NCBI RefSeq assembly: GCF_009720365.1
Contig: NZ_ML769314.1
Coordinates: 673,264-737,263, forward strand
Direction of reading: 5' to 3'
Source: Catellatospora paridis
Lineage (GTDB): Bacteria; Actinomycetota; Actinomycetes; Mycobacteriales; Micromonosporaceae
Length of the DNA: 64,000 bases
Under the pieces are notes generated by a model. That model worked only from the letters and a program-made list of their open reading frames with translations. It was not told where the DNA came from and searched no databases. Positions 1-10,576 of the stretch are shown here, one piece after another. Positions within the stretch are counted from its first letter, which is position 1. Each line of letters begins with the position of its first letter. A program made the position numbers and the translations under genes.

Positions 1-1405
1 CGCCGCGATTGACGAGACCATCAAGTACTTCAACGACGGCGACATTGTCGAAGGCACCGTCGTCAAGGTCGACCGGGACGAGGTCCTGCTCGACATCGGC
101 TACAAGACCGAGGGCGTCATCCCCTCGCGCGAGTTGTCGATCAAGCACGATGTGGACCCTGCTGAGGTCGTCTCCGTCGGAGATCACATCGAGGCCCTGG
201 TTCTCCAGAAGGAGGACAAGGAGGGGCGTCTGATCCTCTCCAAGAAGCGCGCGCAGTACGAGCGTGCGTGGGGCACCATCGAGAAGATCAAGGAAGACGA
301 CGGCGTCGTCCGTGGCTCCGTCATCGAGGTGGTCAAGGGTGGCCTCATCCTCGACATCGGCCTGCGGGGCTTCCTGCCGGCCTCGCTCGTCGAGATGCGC
401 CGCGTCCGTGACCTGCAGCCGTACGTCGGCCGCGAGCTCGAGGCGAAGATCATCGAGCTGGACAAGAACCGCAACAACGTGGTCCTGTCCCGCCGGGCCT
501 ACCTCGAGCAGACCCAGTCCGAGGTGCGCACCGAGTTCCTGAACAAGCTCCAGAAGGGCCAGGTCCGCAAGGGCGTCGTGTCCTCGATCGTCAACTTCGG
601 CGCCTTCGTGGACCTGGGCGGCGTGGACGGCCTGGTGCACGTGTCGGAGCTGTCCTGGAAGCACATCGACCACCCGTCCGAGGTCGTCGAGGTCGGCACC
701 GAGGTCGAGGTCGAGGTTCTCGACGTGGACCTGGACCGCGAGCGCGTCTCCCTGTCGCTCAAGGCGACCCAGGAGGACCCGTGGCGTCAGTTCGCCCGTA
801 CCCACGCGATCACGCAGATCGTGCCGGGTAAGGTCACCAAGCTGGTGCCGTTCGGTGCGTTCGTCCGGGTCGAGGACGGCATCGAGGGCCTGGTGCACAT
901 CTCCGAGCTGGCCGAGCGCCACGTGGAGATCCCGGAGCAGGTCGTTCAGGTCGGCTCCGACGTGATGGTCAAGGTCATCGACATCGACCTCGAGCGTCGC
1001 CGCATCTCGCTGTCGCTCAAGCAGGCCAACGAGGGCTTCGTCGAGGGCGAGGAGCACTTCGACCCGACCCTCTACGGCATGGCCGCGACGTACGACAACG
1101 AGGGCAACTACATCTACCCCGAGGGCTTCGACCCGGAGACGGGTGAGTGGCTCGAGGGCTACGACAAGCAGCGCGAGGTGTGGGAGGCTCAGTACGCTGA
1201 CGCCCGCGCGCGCTGGGAGGCGCACACCAAGCAGGTCGTGACCTCGCGGGCGGCCGACGCCGCTGCCGCGTCCGAGGTTCCGTCCGGCAACGTGTCGACC
1301 TCGACCCCGGCCCCGGCCAAGGCGGCGGAGGAGCCCAGCGGCACCCTCGCCACCGACGAGGCCCTGGCCGCGCTTCGCGAGAAGCTCGCGGGCGGCAAGG
1401 CCTGA
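1..1405 (+). CDS. rpsA: 30S ribosomal protein S1, 5'-truncated by the window edge
   Basis: The gene is cut at the left edge; the reading phase begins at base 2 and the stop is TGA at 1403. About 467 codons remain. Four S1 (OB-fold) repeats can be seen. The first starts at DGDIVEGTVV (about base 38), the second at DGVVRGSVIE (about 300), the third at KGQVRKGVVSSIVNFGAFVD (about 556) and the fourth at IVPGKVTKLVPFGAFV (about 820). The last two share the GAFV...GLVH(V/I)SEL signature. After the fourth repeat comes a tail rich in E, Y and W and then Ala, typical of actinobacterial S1. The protein binds mRNA on the 30S subunit during translation initiation. A TTG at 134 is internal, because the first S1 repeat lies upstream of it. 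Identification is secure. Confidence 0.96.
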   Translation, partial: AAIDETIKYFNDGDIVEGTVVKVDRDEVLLDIGYKTEGVIPSRELSIKHDVDPAEVVSVGDHIEALVLQKEDKEGRLILSKKRAQYERAWGTIEKIKEDDGVVRGSVIEVVKGGLILDIGLRGFLPASLVEMRRVRDLQPYVGRELEAKIIELDKNRNNVVLSRRAYLEQTQSEVRTEFLNKLQKGQVRKGVVSSIVNFGAFVDLGGVDGLVHVSELSWKHIDHPSEVVEVGTEVEVEVLDVDLDRERVSLSLKATQEDPWRQFARTHAITQIVPGKVTKLVPFGAFVRVEDGIEGLVHISELAERHVEIPEQVVQVGSDVMVKVIDIDLERRRISLSLKQANEGFVEGEEHFDPTLYGMAATYDNEGNYIYPEGFDPETGEWLEGYDKQREVWEAQYADARARWEAHTKQVVTSRAADAAAASEVPSGNVSTSTPAPAKAAEEPSGTLATDEALAALREKLAGGKA

Positions 1406-1432
1406 GGTTCGCCTCACGCCTGAGTAGCACGC

Positions 1433-1470
1433 AGGGCGGCCCCCGACTCCGTGGAGTCGGGGGCCGCCCT
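1433..1470 (+). terminator. Strong hairpin after rpsA
   Basis: Two 18-nt arms (1433-1450 and 1453-1470, beginning AGGGCGGCCCCC) are perfect reverse complements with almost no loop. No clear T-run follows, as is common for high-GC actinobacterial terminators. It separates rpsA from coaE. Confidence 0.75.
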
Positions 1471-1567
1471 CTTCGCGTACCCCCGGCATCTGCCAGGCAA
1501 GTCGAACGATCTTGGCGGGTGCCGGCCCGGCGCGGCGGGGCGCGCCAGCGGGTGCGAGCATGGGGCG

Positions 1568-2158
1568 GTGCGATGGGTGGGGCTGACCGGCGGGATCGGA
1601 TCCGGTAAGAGTGCGGTGGCGGCGCGGCTGGCCGAGCTGGGCGCGGTGGTGATCGACTCCGACCGGCTGGCCCGGGAGGCCGTCGCGCCGGGCACGGACG
1701 GGCTGGCCGAGGTGGTCGCGCGGTTCGGGCCGCAGGTGCTCGGGCCGGACGGCGCGCTCGACCGGCCCGTGCTGGGCAAGCTCGTCTTCGGCGACGAGGC
1801 GGCCCGCCGTGACCTGGAGGCGATCATCCACCCGCGCGTACGGGCCCGCACCGCCGAGCTCGCCACCGCCGCACCGCCCGGCACGGTGGTCGTCAACGAC
1901 GTGCCGCTGCTGATCGAAGCGGGCCTGGCCGGGCAGTACGAACTGGTGATCGTGGTCTTCGCGGACGAGGCGATCCGGGTGGCCCGGCTGGTGCGCGACC
2001 GCGGCATGACCGAGGCAGAGGCGTACGCGCGCATCGCGGCGCAGGCCACCGACGAGCAGCGCCGGGCCGCCGCCGACGTGGCGATCGTCAACGAGGGCAC
2101 CCTGGCCGACCTGCGCGCCGCCGTCGACGAGGTCTGGCAGACCCGCCTGCTCCCCTGA
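1568..2158 (+). CDS. coaE: Dephospho-CoA kinase
   Basis: This enzyme phosphorylates the 3'-OH of dephospho-CoA, the last step of coenzyme A synthesis, in the cytoplasm. The P-loop GGIGSGKS lies at about residues 8-15, followed by DSDRLAREAV (the usual D-[AS]-D acceptor-site motif) and IIHPRVRA near the middle. The GTG at 1568 gives 196 aa, the normal family length. An upstream ATG-like extension would translate the rpsA terminator hairpin and was rejected. No good Shine-Dalgarno precedes the chosen start. rpsA-coaE adjacency is common in actinobacteria, but the hairpin at 1433-1470 suggests separate transcription or partial readthrough. Confidence 0.93.
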   Translation: MRWVGLTGGIGSGKSAVAARLAELGAVVIDSDRLAREAVAPGTDGLAEVVARFGPQVLGPDGALDRPVLGKLVFGDEAARRDLEAIIHPRVRARTAELATAAPPGTVVVNDVPLLIEAGLAGQYELVIVVFADEAIRVARLVRDRGMTEAEAYARIAAQATDEQRRAAADVAIVNEGTLADLRAAVDEVWQTRLLP

Positions 2159-2202
2159 CCCGGCCCCGGCGAACGACGCCGCCCGCGCCACGCCGCACGG
2201 AA

Positions 2203-2234
2203 GAGGCCCGCGCCGCAGCGGCGGCACGGGCCTC
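2203..2234. terminator. Bidirectional hairpin between convergent coaE and the lipoprotein gene
   Basis: GAGGCCCG (2203-2210) pairs with CGGGCCTC (2227-2234). The inner CGCCG/CGGCG extends the stem. It lies between two convergent stop codons. Confidence 0.65.
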
Positions 2235-2252
2235 GAGGAGCCGGGGGACCGG

Positions 2253-3992
2253 CTATTTGACCTTCATCGGCAGGTTCGGCGGCTTCTCGCTCAGGTCCAG
2301 GTCGAGCTGGGCGAAACCACCCGTGGCGGTACGCAGCTCCAGCCGCTGGAGCACACCGGCGTTGTCGACCCAGTAGCGCATCCGGGCCTGCCCCGCGGGC
2401 ACGTTGGTCTCGACCGCACTGGGCAGCTCGAACACGCCCACCGGCACCTTGTTCAGCACGTCGACGCGCAGCCGGCGGCCGTGCTTCTGAATGTGATCGG
2501 CGTCGTCCGGGACGTTCGCGGCCAGCGACAGCGCCTCGTAGATCAGGTAGTCCATGTCCGTGATCTCGCCGGAGCTGCCCAGCACCACCCACTCGGCCCG
2601 CTCCCACTTGCCCGTCGGCGCGGGCAGCGGCGGCAGCTCGGGTACGCGCTTGCCGGGCTTGCGGATGGCGATGCCGGTGCGGTCGGCGTGCAACAGCACG
2701 TCGTAGCTCTCATCGTCGACGTCGCGCACCGCCAGGTAAGCCAGCCGCTTCTGCCAGTCCAGCCAGCCCTTGCCGGTCCGCAGCGCGCCGGGCAGGACCG
2801 GCATGGTCACGGTGACCGCGCCACCCCGGACCTTCAGGTTGCGCTGGCGCAGCTGCGACAGCACCTTCGCCTCGGCCTTGGTGATCTCGGTCGGCTTGTG
2901 GTCGCGCCCGCCGAGCGCCATCGTGCGCACGAACTCCTGCTGCTGACCGCGCTGCAGATCGAGCACGGACGGCAGGCCGTCGCCGAGCACCGTCTCCAGG
3001 CGTACCAGCGAGCCTTTGGCGTCCAGCCAGTAGCCGACCGCGCCGCCGTTGGCCTCCAGGGACTTCGGGTCGGGGGCGGGGGACGGGCTGCCGCTGGCGT
3101 TGGCGGGCTGGTCCGTGCCAGCCGAGGCGTCGCTCCCAGGGGAGGCGGCGGGAGACTCGTCGCCCGGGGACGGCGCTGCGGTCGCCTCCGTGCGCGGCGC
3201 GGTCGCCGCGGAGGCGGACACCCCGGCCGAGGCGACCGCGGAGGGGGAGGACACGGCGGAGGGGGACGGCGCCGCGCTGGGCGCGGCCTGCGGCAGCAGC
3301 GCCGGGCCGAGCAGGACGTCCACCGGGGCGCCCTCGAACGTGTCGCGGCGGACCCACTCGTTGCGCAGCTCGCCGAGTGGACCGGTCGGGTCGGCCTCCT
3401 GCTTGGCCAGCAGGAACAGGAAGGCGACCAAGTTGTCGATCGGCCGCTCCTCGTCGCCGCCGAGCTGCAGCGGGCGCACCCGCCAGCCGTCCTCCGGCGC
3501 GGTCAGCGGCGGCTTTCCGGCGGGGACCGCGGCCGCGGCGGCGGTTGACGCCACGGCGGCGGGCGAGGCGGACTCGCGGGCCGACTCCGTTGCGGGACCC
3601 GATGCCGCGGGCGCGGGCAGCGCGCCGGGGCGCATCGCCACCACCCCGGGCGTGGCCTGGATCAGCACCGTGCTCGCCCCGGCTCCGGTCCCGGACACGG
3701 ACAGGTAGACCAGCTGGCGTTTCCAGTCGACCCAGCCGTCGACCTTGGTCTGGCGGCTGCCCGGCCCGATGGTGCCGCGCACGCCGACCCGGCCGTCGGC
3801 GAAGTTGCGCGCGCGCATGCCGGCCAGGCGCTCGAGTTCGCCCTTGTTCAGCGGGCGGCTGGCCTCCGCGGCGGGTTTGCCCGCCGAGCAGGAGGCCAGG
3901 CCACCGGTCAGGGTCGCGGTGAGGCCCAGCAGGAGCCCGCCCGCGGCGAGGAGATGGAGGATCCGGCGTCGTCCGTTGGTCGAGGTTCCCAC
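2253..3992 (-). CDS. Putative lipoprotein with two homologous domains and Ser/Ala/Pro-rich inserts
   Basis: The function is not recognised. The GTG at 3992 gives 579 aa. The N-terminus has three arginines, a hydrophobic stretch and a lipobox LAS-C with Cys at about residue 35, so the protein is probably a membrane-anchored exported lipoprotein. It contains two related halves. DGWVDWKRQLVYLSV at about 85 matches KGWLDWQKRLAYLAV at about 408, and WLDAKGSLVRLE at about 322 matches WVDNAGVLQRLEL near the C-terminus. The first half is broken by low-complexity A/S/P inserts at about 126-161 and 235-311. The fold may resemble LppX/LprG-type lipid-binding lipoproteins, but this rests on architecture only. 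It runs divergently from uvrB, separated by about 390 bp. No Shine-Dalgarno is obvious before the chosen start. Confidence 0.8.
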   Translation of the reverse strand: MGTSTNGRRRILHLLAAGGLLLGLTATLTGGLASCSAGKPAAEASRPLNKGELERLAGMRARNFADGRVGVRGTIGPGSRQTKVDGWVDWKRQLVYLSVSGTGAGASTVLIQATPGVVAMRPGALPAPAASGPATESARESASPAAVASTAAAAAVPAGKPPLTAPEDGWRVRPLQLGGDEERPIDNLVAFLFLLAKQEADPTGPLGELRNEWVRRDTFEGAPVDVLLGPALLPQAAPSAAPSPSAVSSPSAVASAGVSASAATAPRTEATAAPSPGDESPAASPGSDASAGTDQPANASGSPSPAPDPKSLEANGGAVGYWLDAKGSLVRLETVLGDGLPSVLDLQRGQQQEFVRTMALGGRDHKPTEITKAEAKVLSQLRQRNLKVRGGAVTVTMPVLPGALRTGKGWLDWQKRLAYLAVRDVDDESYDVLLHADRTGIAIRKPGKRVPELPPLPAPTGKWERAEWVVLGSSGEITDMDYLIYEALSLAANVPDDADHIQKHGRRLRVDVLNKVPVGVFELPSAVETNVPAGQARMRYWVDNAGVLQRLELRTATGGFAQLDLDLSEKPPNLPMKVK

Positions 3993-4352
3993 GGCAAATG
4001 CAACGGGCCGACGGGGGTGAGGTGACGTGCCAAACCGGTCAGGGTTGCCGTCGGGTGCCCGGGCCTGGGCGGATACGTCAAGACCGCCCGCGGCGGCCGG
4101 TCGGCGCACACAGTGTGCGCGACCGCAGCGGTGCGCTCATCGATCCTGCGGTGGGGCGGATCGAGGCTGCTACCGGTGCGCCAGAGGTGACGACCGGCCG
4201 GTGTGGAGGTCCGGTCTCCCTGGGACGGCCGCCGCGAACGGCCTACCACACGACGGTATCGCGGTGATTGATGACACACAATCGCAATATTGGAGCCGGT
4301 CACTCACCTACCGTCACACTAGCCCCGCGTACCTGCACATCGGCTCGCGCGA
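3993..4352. other. Divergent intergenic region without a supported gene
   Basis: This stretch separates the lipoprotein gene from uvrB. I found no credible coding region or long hairpin. It presumably holds the leader of the lipoprotein gene and the upstream part of the uvrB promoter. Confidence 0.5.
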
Positions 4353-4375
4353 GTGTCACACGCCGGGCGTAGGTT
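4353..4375 (+). promoter_or_regulatory. uvrB promoter, RecA-NDp-like
   Basis: GTCACAC begins at 4355 and TAGGTT lies at 4370-4375, exactly 15 nt apart (start to start), as in the uvrA and uvrC promoters here. This matches the spacing of the mycobacterial RecA-independent damage promoter (ttGTCRGTG-N8-TAnnnT), though the second half of the upstream element diverges. The TAGGTT box ends 7 nt before the ATG, so the mRNA is probably leaderless. Confidence 0.55.
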
Positions 4376-4382
4376 GGGTCAC

Positions 4383-6539
<2,157 letters not shown>

Positions 6540-6555
6540 CCGGCCCCCTGGCAAA

Positions 6556-6626
6556 GCGAAGATCGCTGTTTCAGGTCGATTTCTGCGGCTCAGCCGCACT
6601 TTCTGACCTGAAACAGCGATCTTCGC
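6556..6626. repeat. Long intergenic palindrome, family A (AAGATCGCTGTTTC), copy 1
   Basis: Perfect 22-nt arms (6556-6577 and 6605-6626) share the core AAGATCGCTGTTTC / GAAACAGCGATCTT. A second small hairpin (TGCGGCT/AGCCGCA) sits in the loop. It lies between the convergent uvrB and hemerythrin genes and could act as a bidirectional terminator. The same core recurs at 35596 and 40447. Confidence 0.85.
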
Positions 6627-6652
6627 GGTAAACGGCGGGGGTGGGGCGGGGC

Positions 6653-7297
6653 TCACTTCGGGTCGAGCTGGTCGGGGTAGGTGGGGCGGCCGGTGACGGC
6701 GTCGCGGAGTTTGTCGGCGACGCCGAGCATCGGGTCGACGACCTTGTTCCAGGGCGGGGTGCTGGGGGACTTGGGGTGGGGGCGGGTGCCCGCCGCCTCC
6801 TCGGCGATCGCGGCCCGGTTGCCCAGGCGGATCAGCTCGTCGTCGTCGGCGAGTTCCTTCAGCCGACCGTGGATGCGGCGGTCGGCGGTGTGCTTGTGGC
6901 GGCGCAGGTGGGCGTCGACCTCCAGGACGAGGTTCTGGAAGCCCTCGTCCTCGGTCGGCATGACCGACAGCGTCTGCAGCACCTGGCGGATCGCGCCGTC
7001 CTCGGCGAGCTCCCGGGAGACCAAGTCGTCGCCGTCGGGGAACAGGTGCTTCACGGTCGGCAGCAGATACTGCTCCTCGGCGGCGAGGTGCCGGCTGACG
7101 ACCGCGGTCACCACCTCGGCGACCTGGCGCCGCCGGGCCGGTGATGCGGTCGGGGCCTCGGTGGCCAGCTCCGCCGACAGGCGGGTGATCTGCCGGTGCT
7201 CGTCGGCCAGCATGTCGACGATGCTCTGCCCGGCGGGGGTGTACTGGGCCTCGGCTTCGGGGGACAACGGCGGTAGTGGTGGCAGCTCAGCGCTCAT
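6653..7297 (-). CDS. Hemerythrin (HHE) domain protein
   Basis: The product is 214 aa. Near residues 28-36 it has a helix with MLADEHRQI, followed by RHLAAEEQYLLP and later VDAHLRRHKH. This is the H...HxxxE...H pattern of HHE cation-binding four-helix bundles that hold a di-iron or similar metal centre. Such proteins may sense or store O2, NO or metal; the sequence does not say which. The C-terminus is Pro/Lys rich. No signal peptide is seen, so it is probably cytoplasmic. It is monocistronic, converges on uvrB across the palindrome and diverges from the xylanase gene. The start is the ATG at 7297; no strong Shine-Dalgarno is visible. Confidence 0.85.
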   Translation of the reverse strand: MSAELPPLPPLSPEAEAQYTPAGQSIVDMLADEHRQITRLSAELATEAPTASPARRRQVAEVVTAVVSRHLAAEEQYLLPTVKHLFPDGDDLVSRELAEDGAIRQVLQTLSVMPTEDEGFQNLVLEVDAHLRRHKHTADRRIHGRLKELADDDELIRLGNRAAIAEEAAGTRPHPKSPSTPPWNKVVDPMLGVADKLRDAVTGRPTYPDQLDPK

Positions 7298-7486
7298 GTC
7301 GCGGTGCTACCCGCGGGCGAGGAAAGGCAAACCTCGGTCGATTGACGGGGCCCGCCGGACCTCATAGCATCGACGCCGATCGCCCCCGGGCTCCGGCGAT
7401 CCTTCTCGGCGTGGTCGGTCCGGCCACCAAGGGCAGTGGTGTGCGTCCCGTTCGCGCATGACTCCTCCCGGAACAGGATCCCCACC

Positions 7487-9589
7487 GTGCCCACACTCTC
7501 CTCCAGAGCAGGGCGTGCCACGCTCGCCCTGCTCATGCTGACCCTCTCCGCGCTCGCGATCGTGGTCGCGAGCATTCCCACCCCCGGCCGCGCCGCCGAC
7601 CCGGTGACCGTGCTGACCAGCGACTTCGAAGACGGAACCGGCCAGAGCTGGGCCCGGCGCGGCACCGTCGAGGTCGTCGAGAACAGCACCGCCGTCGCGC
7701 ACGCGGGCAGCCGCAGCCTGCTGACCTCGGGGCGCACCGCGTCCTGGAACGGCCCCAGCCGGGACCTGCTGTCCACCGTCACCCGCGGCACCCGCTACAC
7801 GTACTCGGTCTGGGCGCGCGCCGCCGCGGGCGCGGGCAGCGTGCAGCTGCGGATGAGCGTCGAACGCCGCTGGCAGGGCACCGCCAGCTACGAGCAGGTC
7901 GTCAACAGCACCACCGTGACCGACGGCGGCTGGACCCAGCTGACCGGCGGCTACACGCTGGCCAACGACGCCGACTTCTTCGCCGTGTACGTCGAGACGG
8001 TCAGCGGCACGGCGTCGTTCCACATCGACGACTTCAGCCTGTCGTACCTGCCGCCGAGCCCGATCCAGACCGACATCCCGTCGCTGAAGACGGTGTTCGC
8101 CGGCGACTTTCCGATCGGCGCGGCGGTCGGCCGCCCGCAGCTGCTCGCCGAGCGCGGCCAGCTGCTGGCCAAGCACTTCAACTCGGTGACCGCGGGCAAC
8201 GCGATGAAGTGGGACGCGACCGAGCCCACCGAAGGGGTGTTCACCTACACCGACGCGGACGCGATCGTGGCGTTCGCGCGGGCGAACGGCATGAAGGTGC
8301 GTGGGCACACGTTCGTCTGGCACAACCAGACCCCGGCGTGGGTGTTCAACGACGCCAACGGGCAGCCGATGACCGCGACCGCGGCCAACAAGACGCTGCT
8401 GCTGGCCCGGCTGGAGGCGCACATCCGCGCGGTCGGCGGCCGCTACGCCGACGACGTGTCGGCCTGGGACGTGGTCAACGAGGTCATCGACGAGAACCAG
8501 TCCGACGGGCTGCGCCGCAGCACCTGGTACACGATCACCGGGCTGGACTACATCCGCACCGCGTTCCGGGTCGCGCGGCAGGTCGCGCCGAACGCGAAGC
8601 TGTTCATCAACGACTACAACACCAACGTGGCCGCCAAGCGCGACAAGCTCTACAACCTGGTCGCGCAGCTCAAGGCCGAGGGTGTGCCGATCGACGGGGT
8701 GGGGCACCAGCAGCACGGCAACATCTCCTGGCCGACCGGCGCGGAGACCGACTCGATGATCGCCACCTTCATTCCGCTCGGCGTCGAGCAGCAGATCACC
8801 GAGATGGACACCAGCATCTACACCAGCAGCTCGGAGAGCTTCACCACGCCGCCCGCGGACCGGCTCACCAGCCAGGCCGCGCGGTACAAGGCCTGGTTCG
8901 ACGTGTATCGCAAGTACAAGGCGAACATCACCTCGGTGACGTTCTGGGGCCTGGCCGACGACGAGACCTGGCTGGACAGCTACCCGGTGAGCCGCAAGGA
9001 CTTCCCGCTGCTGTTCGACGTGCAGCTGCAGGCCAAGCCGGCGTACTGGGCCGTGATCGGCGCGGCCTCGCCGACGGCGTCCGGGCCGGCCTCGCCGAGC
9101 GCGTCGGCTGCGCCCAGCCCGAGCGCGTCGCGCAGTCCGTCGGCGTCGCCGAGCGCCAGTGCCTCGCCGAGCCCGAGCCCGAGCCCGAGCGCGTCGCGCA
9201 GTCCGTCGGCGTCGCCGAGTCCCAGCGCCTCGCCGAGCCCGTCGGCCAGCGCCTCGCCGTCGACCGGCGGCTGCCGGGTGAAGTACACCGTCACCAACCA
9301 GTGGAACACCGGGTTCCAGGCAGACGTGGTGATCACCAATGGCGGCCCGGCGGCGGTCAACGGCTGGGCGCTGCGCTGGACCTTCGCCAACGGCCAGGTC
9401 GTCAACCAGTCCTGGAGCAGCACGTACGCGCAGAGCGGCGCGAACGTGACGATCACCAACGCGGCCTGGAACGGCGCCATCGCCGCGAACGGCGGCACCG
9501 CCTCCTTCGGCTTCCTCAGCAGTTGGAGCGGGACCAACGCCAAGCCGGCGACCTTCACCCTGAACGGTGCCACCTGCGTGCTCGGCTGA
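7487..9589 (+). CDS. Secreted endo-1,4-beta-xylanase: CBM4_9-like, GH10 and CBM2 modules
   Basis: This is an exported enzyme that cleaves internal beta-1,4-xylan bonds. The GTG at 7487 gives 700 aa with a Sec signal peptide (two N-terminal Arg, a hydrophobic core, cleavage near GRAA). Residues of about 41-188 look like a CBM4_9 carbohydrate-binding module ending in FHIDDFSLSY. The GH10 barrel spans roughly 198-528 with the acid/base Glu in WDVVNEVI (about 332) and the nucleophile in ITEMDTSI (about 439). A 60-70 residue Ser/Pro/Ala linker follows, then a CBM2 (about 590-700) with conserved Trp residues and paired Cys. AGGA lies 11 nt before the start. I see no clear CebR/LacI operator upstream. 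Confidence 0.93.
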   Translation: MPTLSSRAGRATLALLMLTLSALAIVVASIPTPGRAADPVTVLTSDFEDGTGQSWARRGTVEVVENSTAVAHAGSRSLLTSGRTASWNGPSRDLLSTVTRGTRYTYSVWARAAAGAGSVQLRMSVERRWQGTASYEQVVNSTTVTDGGWTQLTGGYTLANDADFFAVYVETVSGTASFHIDDFSLSYLPPSPIQTDIPSLKTVFAGDFPIGAAVGRPQLLAERGQLLAKHFNSVTAGNAMKWDATEPTEGVFTYTDADAIVAFARANGMKVRGHTFVWHNQTPAWVFNDANGQPMTATAANKTLLLARLEAHIRAVGGRYADDVSAWDVVNEVIDENQSDGLRRSTWYTITGLDYIRTAFRVARQVAPNAKLFINDYNTNVAAKRDKLYNLVAQLKAEGVPIDGVGHQQHGNISWPTGAETDSMIATFIPLGVEQQITEMDTSIYTSSSESFTTPPADRLTSQAARYKAWFDVYRKYKANITSVTFWGLADDETWLDSYPVSRKDFPLLFDVQLQAKPAYWAVIGAASPTASGPASPSASAAPSPSASRSPSASPSASASPSPSPSPSASRSPSASPSPSASPSPSASASPSTGGCRVKYTVTNQWNTGFQADVVITNGGPAAVNGWALRWTFANGQVVNQSWSSTYAQSGANVTITNAAWNGAIAANGGTASFGFLSSWSGTNAKPATFTLNGATCVLG
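9117..9222 (+). repeat. Repeated linker-coding DNA in the xylanase gene
   Basis: A unit starting CCGAGCGCGTCGCGCAGTCC occurs twice (about 9118 and 9184), within shorter CCGAGC repeats. It encodes the S/P/A linker between the catalytic domain and CBM2 and is a likely site of slippage length variation. Confidence 0.7.
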
Positions 9590-9597
9590 GCCCGGAC

Positions 9598-9633
9598 GGC
9601 GCACCCGCCACGGCCCCTCGTGGCGGGTGCGCC
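9598..9633. terminator. Bidirectional hairpin between xylanase and methyltransferase genes
   Basis: Perfect 15-bp stem (GGCGCACCCGCCACG and its complement) with the 6-nt loop GCCCCT, placed between two convergent stop codons. Confidence 0.85.
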
Positions 9634-9645
9634 GCTGCACGCTGC

Positions 9646-10422
9646 TCAGGCCTCGGCGGTGACCAGGTAGAACGTGAAACCGGCCAGGAACGGCTCGCGC
9701 TCCAGGCGGGCCAGCCACGGCCGAGCCACCTCGTCGGCCATCACCCCGTCCCGGACTGCGCGGGCGGTGTTGCGCCGCAGGCCGAGCACCTGGTCGGCGG
9801 CCTGGAAGTCGCGGTAGAGCGCCACTGTCGCCTGCACCGAGCCGATCCCGAACCCGGCCCGTGCCGCCAGGCTCACCAGACGGCGGCCGATGGTCGCGTT
9901 GCGGACCCGGCCCGCCGTGAACCGGGCGAAGCAGCGACTCGTCTCCACGTCCTCGTCGGCGACGGTGAGCGTGTCCCAGTCCGGCTCGGCCATCGCGAAC
10001 ACGCCACCGCGGCGCAGCACCCGGCGCGCCTCGGCCACCGCCCGGCCCGGGTCGGCCAGATGCTGCAGCACCCGGTCCACCTTGGCCCGGTCGACGCTCG
10101 CGTCGGCCAGCGGGAGTTCGTGGGCGTCGCCGAGGCGGACCTCGATACCCGGCCGGTGCGCGAGCCGCCGGCGGGCCTCGGCCAGCATGGCCGGATCATC
10201 GTCGACCCCGATGACGGCGCCGGTGCCGGTGACCGCCTCGGCGAGCCGGGACAGGTCGGTGCCCGGGCCGCAGCCGATGTCGAGCACCGTCTGCCCGGCC
10301 TGTGGCCGCAGCAGGTCGATGAGCCGCTGTTTGTAGTCGAGGCCGACGGGGGTGCGCGCCACGGTGTCGAGGTACTGGATCGGGTCCGGTGCCGCTGTCG
10401 CGGCGGGCGTGAACGAGGTCAT
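9646..10422 (-). CDS. SAM-dependent class I methyltransferase
   Basis: The ATG at 10422 gives 258 aa. The SAM-binding motif I VLDIGCGPGTD is near residue 45, followed by an acidic end of strand 2 (VIGVDDDPAML), DAHELPLADASVD as motif II and RRVLRRGGVFAMAEPDWDT as motifs III-IV. The pattern fits UbiE/Methyltransf_11 small-molecule methyltransferases. The substrate cannot be inferred. The protein is probably cytoplasmic. It is divergent from the GNAT gene at 10577 and convergent with the xylanase across a strong hairpin. Confidence 0.88.
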   Translation of the reverse strand: MTSFTPAATAAPDPIQYLDTVARTPVGLDYKQRLIDLLRPQAGQTVLDIGCGPGTDLSRLAEAVTGTGAVIGVDDDPAMLAEARRRLAHRPGIEVRLGDAHELPLADASVDRAKVDRVLQHLADPGRAVAEARRVLRRGGVFAMAEPDWDTLTVADEDVETSRCFARFTAGRVRNATIGRRLVSLAARAGFGIGSVQATVALYRDFQAADQVLGLRRNTARAVRDGVMADEVARPWLARLEREPFLAGFTFYLVTAEA

Positions 10423-10562
10423 GCACCGAGCCCAGCACACCGTGGCGGGCGTTATGTGCAGAACCGGTGCAGGTCTGGTGTGGATCCCGGCGGCGGCCGC
10501 CGACCCGTGGCAGGCGGGCTGCCGGCCGCGGCAAATCCAGTGCCGTCGGCTTCGAACTCGTC

Positions 10563-10568
10563 TAGGCT
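10563..10568 (+). promoter_or_regulatory. -10 box (TAGGCT) of the GNAT gene
   Basis: TAGGCT ends 8 nt before the GTG start, and no Shine-Dalgarno lies between. This predicts a leaderless mRNA and supports the chosen start. Confidence 0.55.
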
Positions 10569-10576
10569 CCGGTCCC

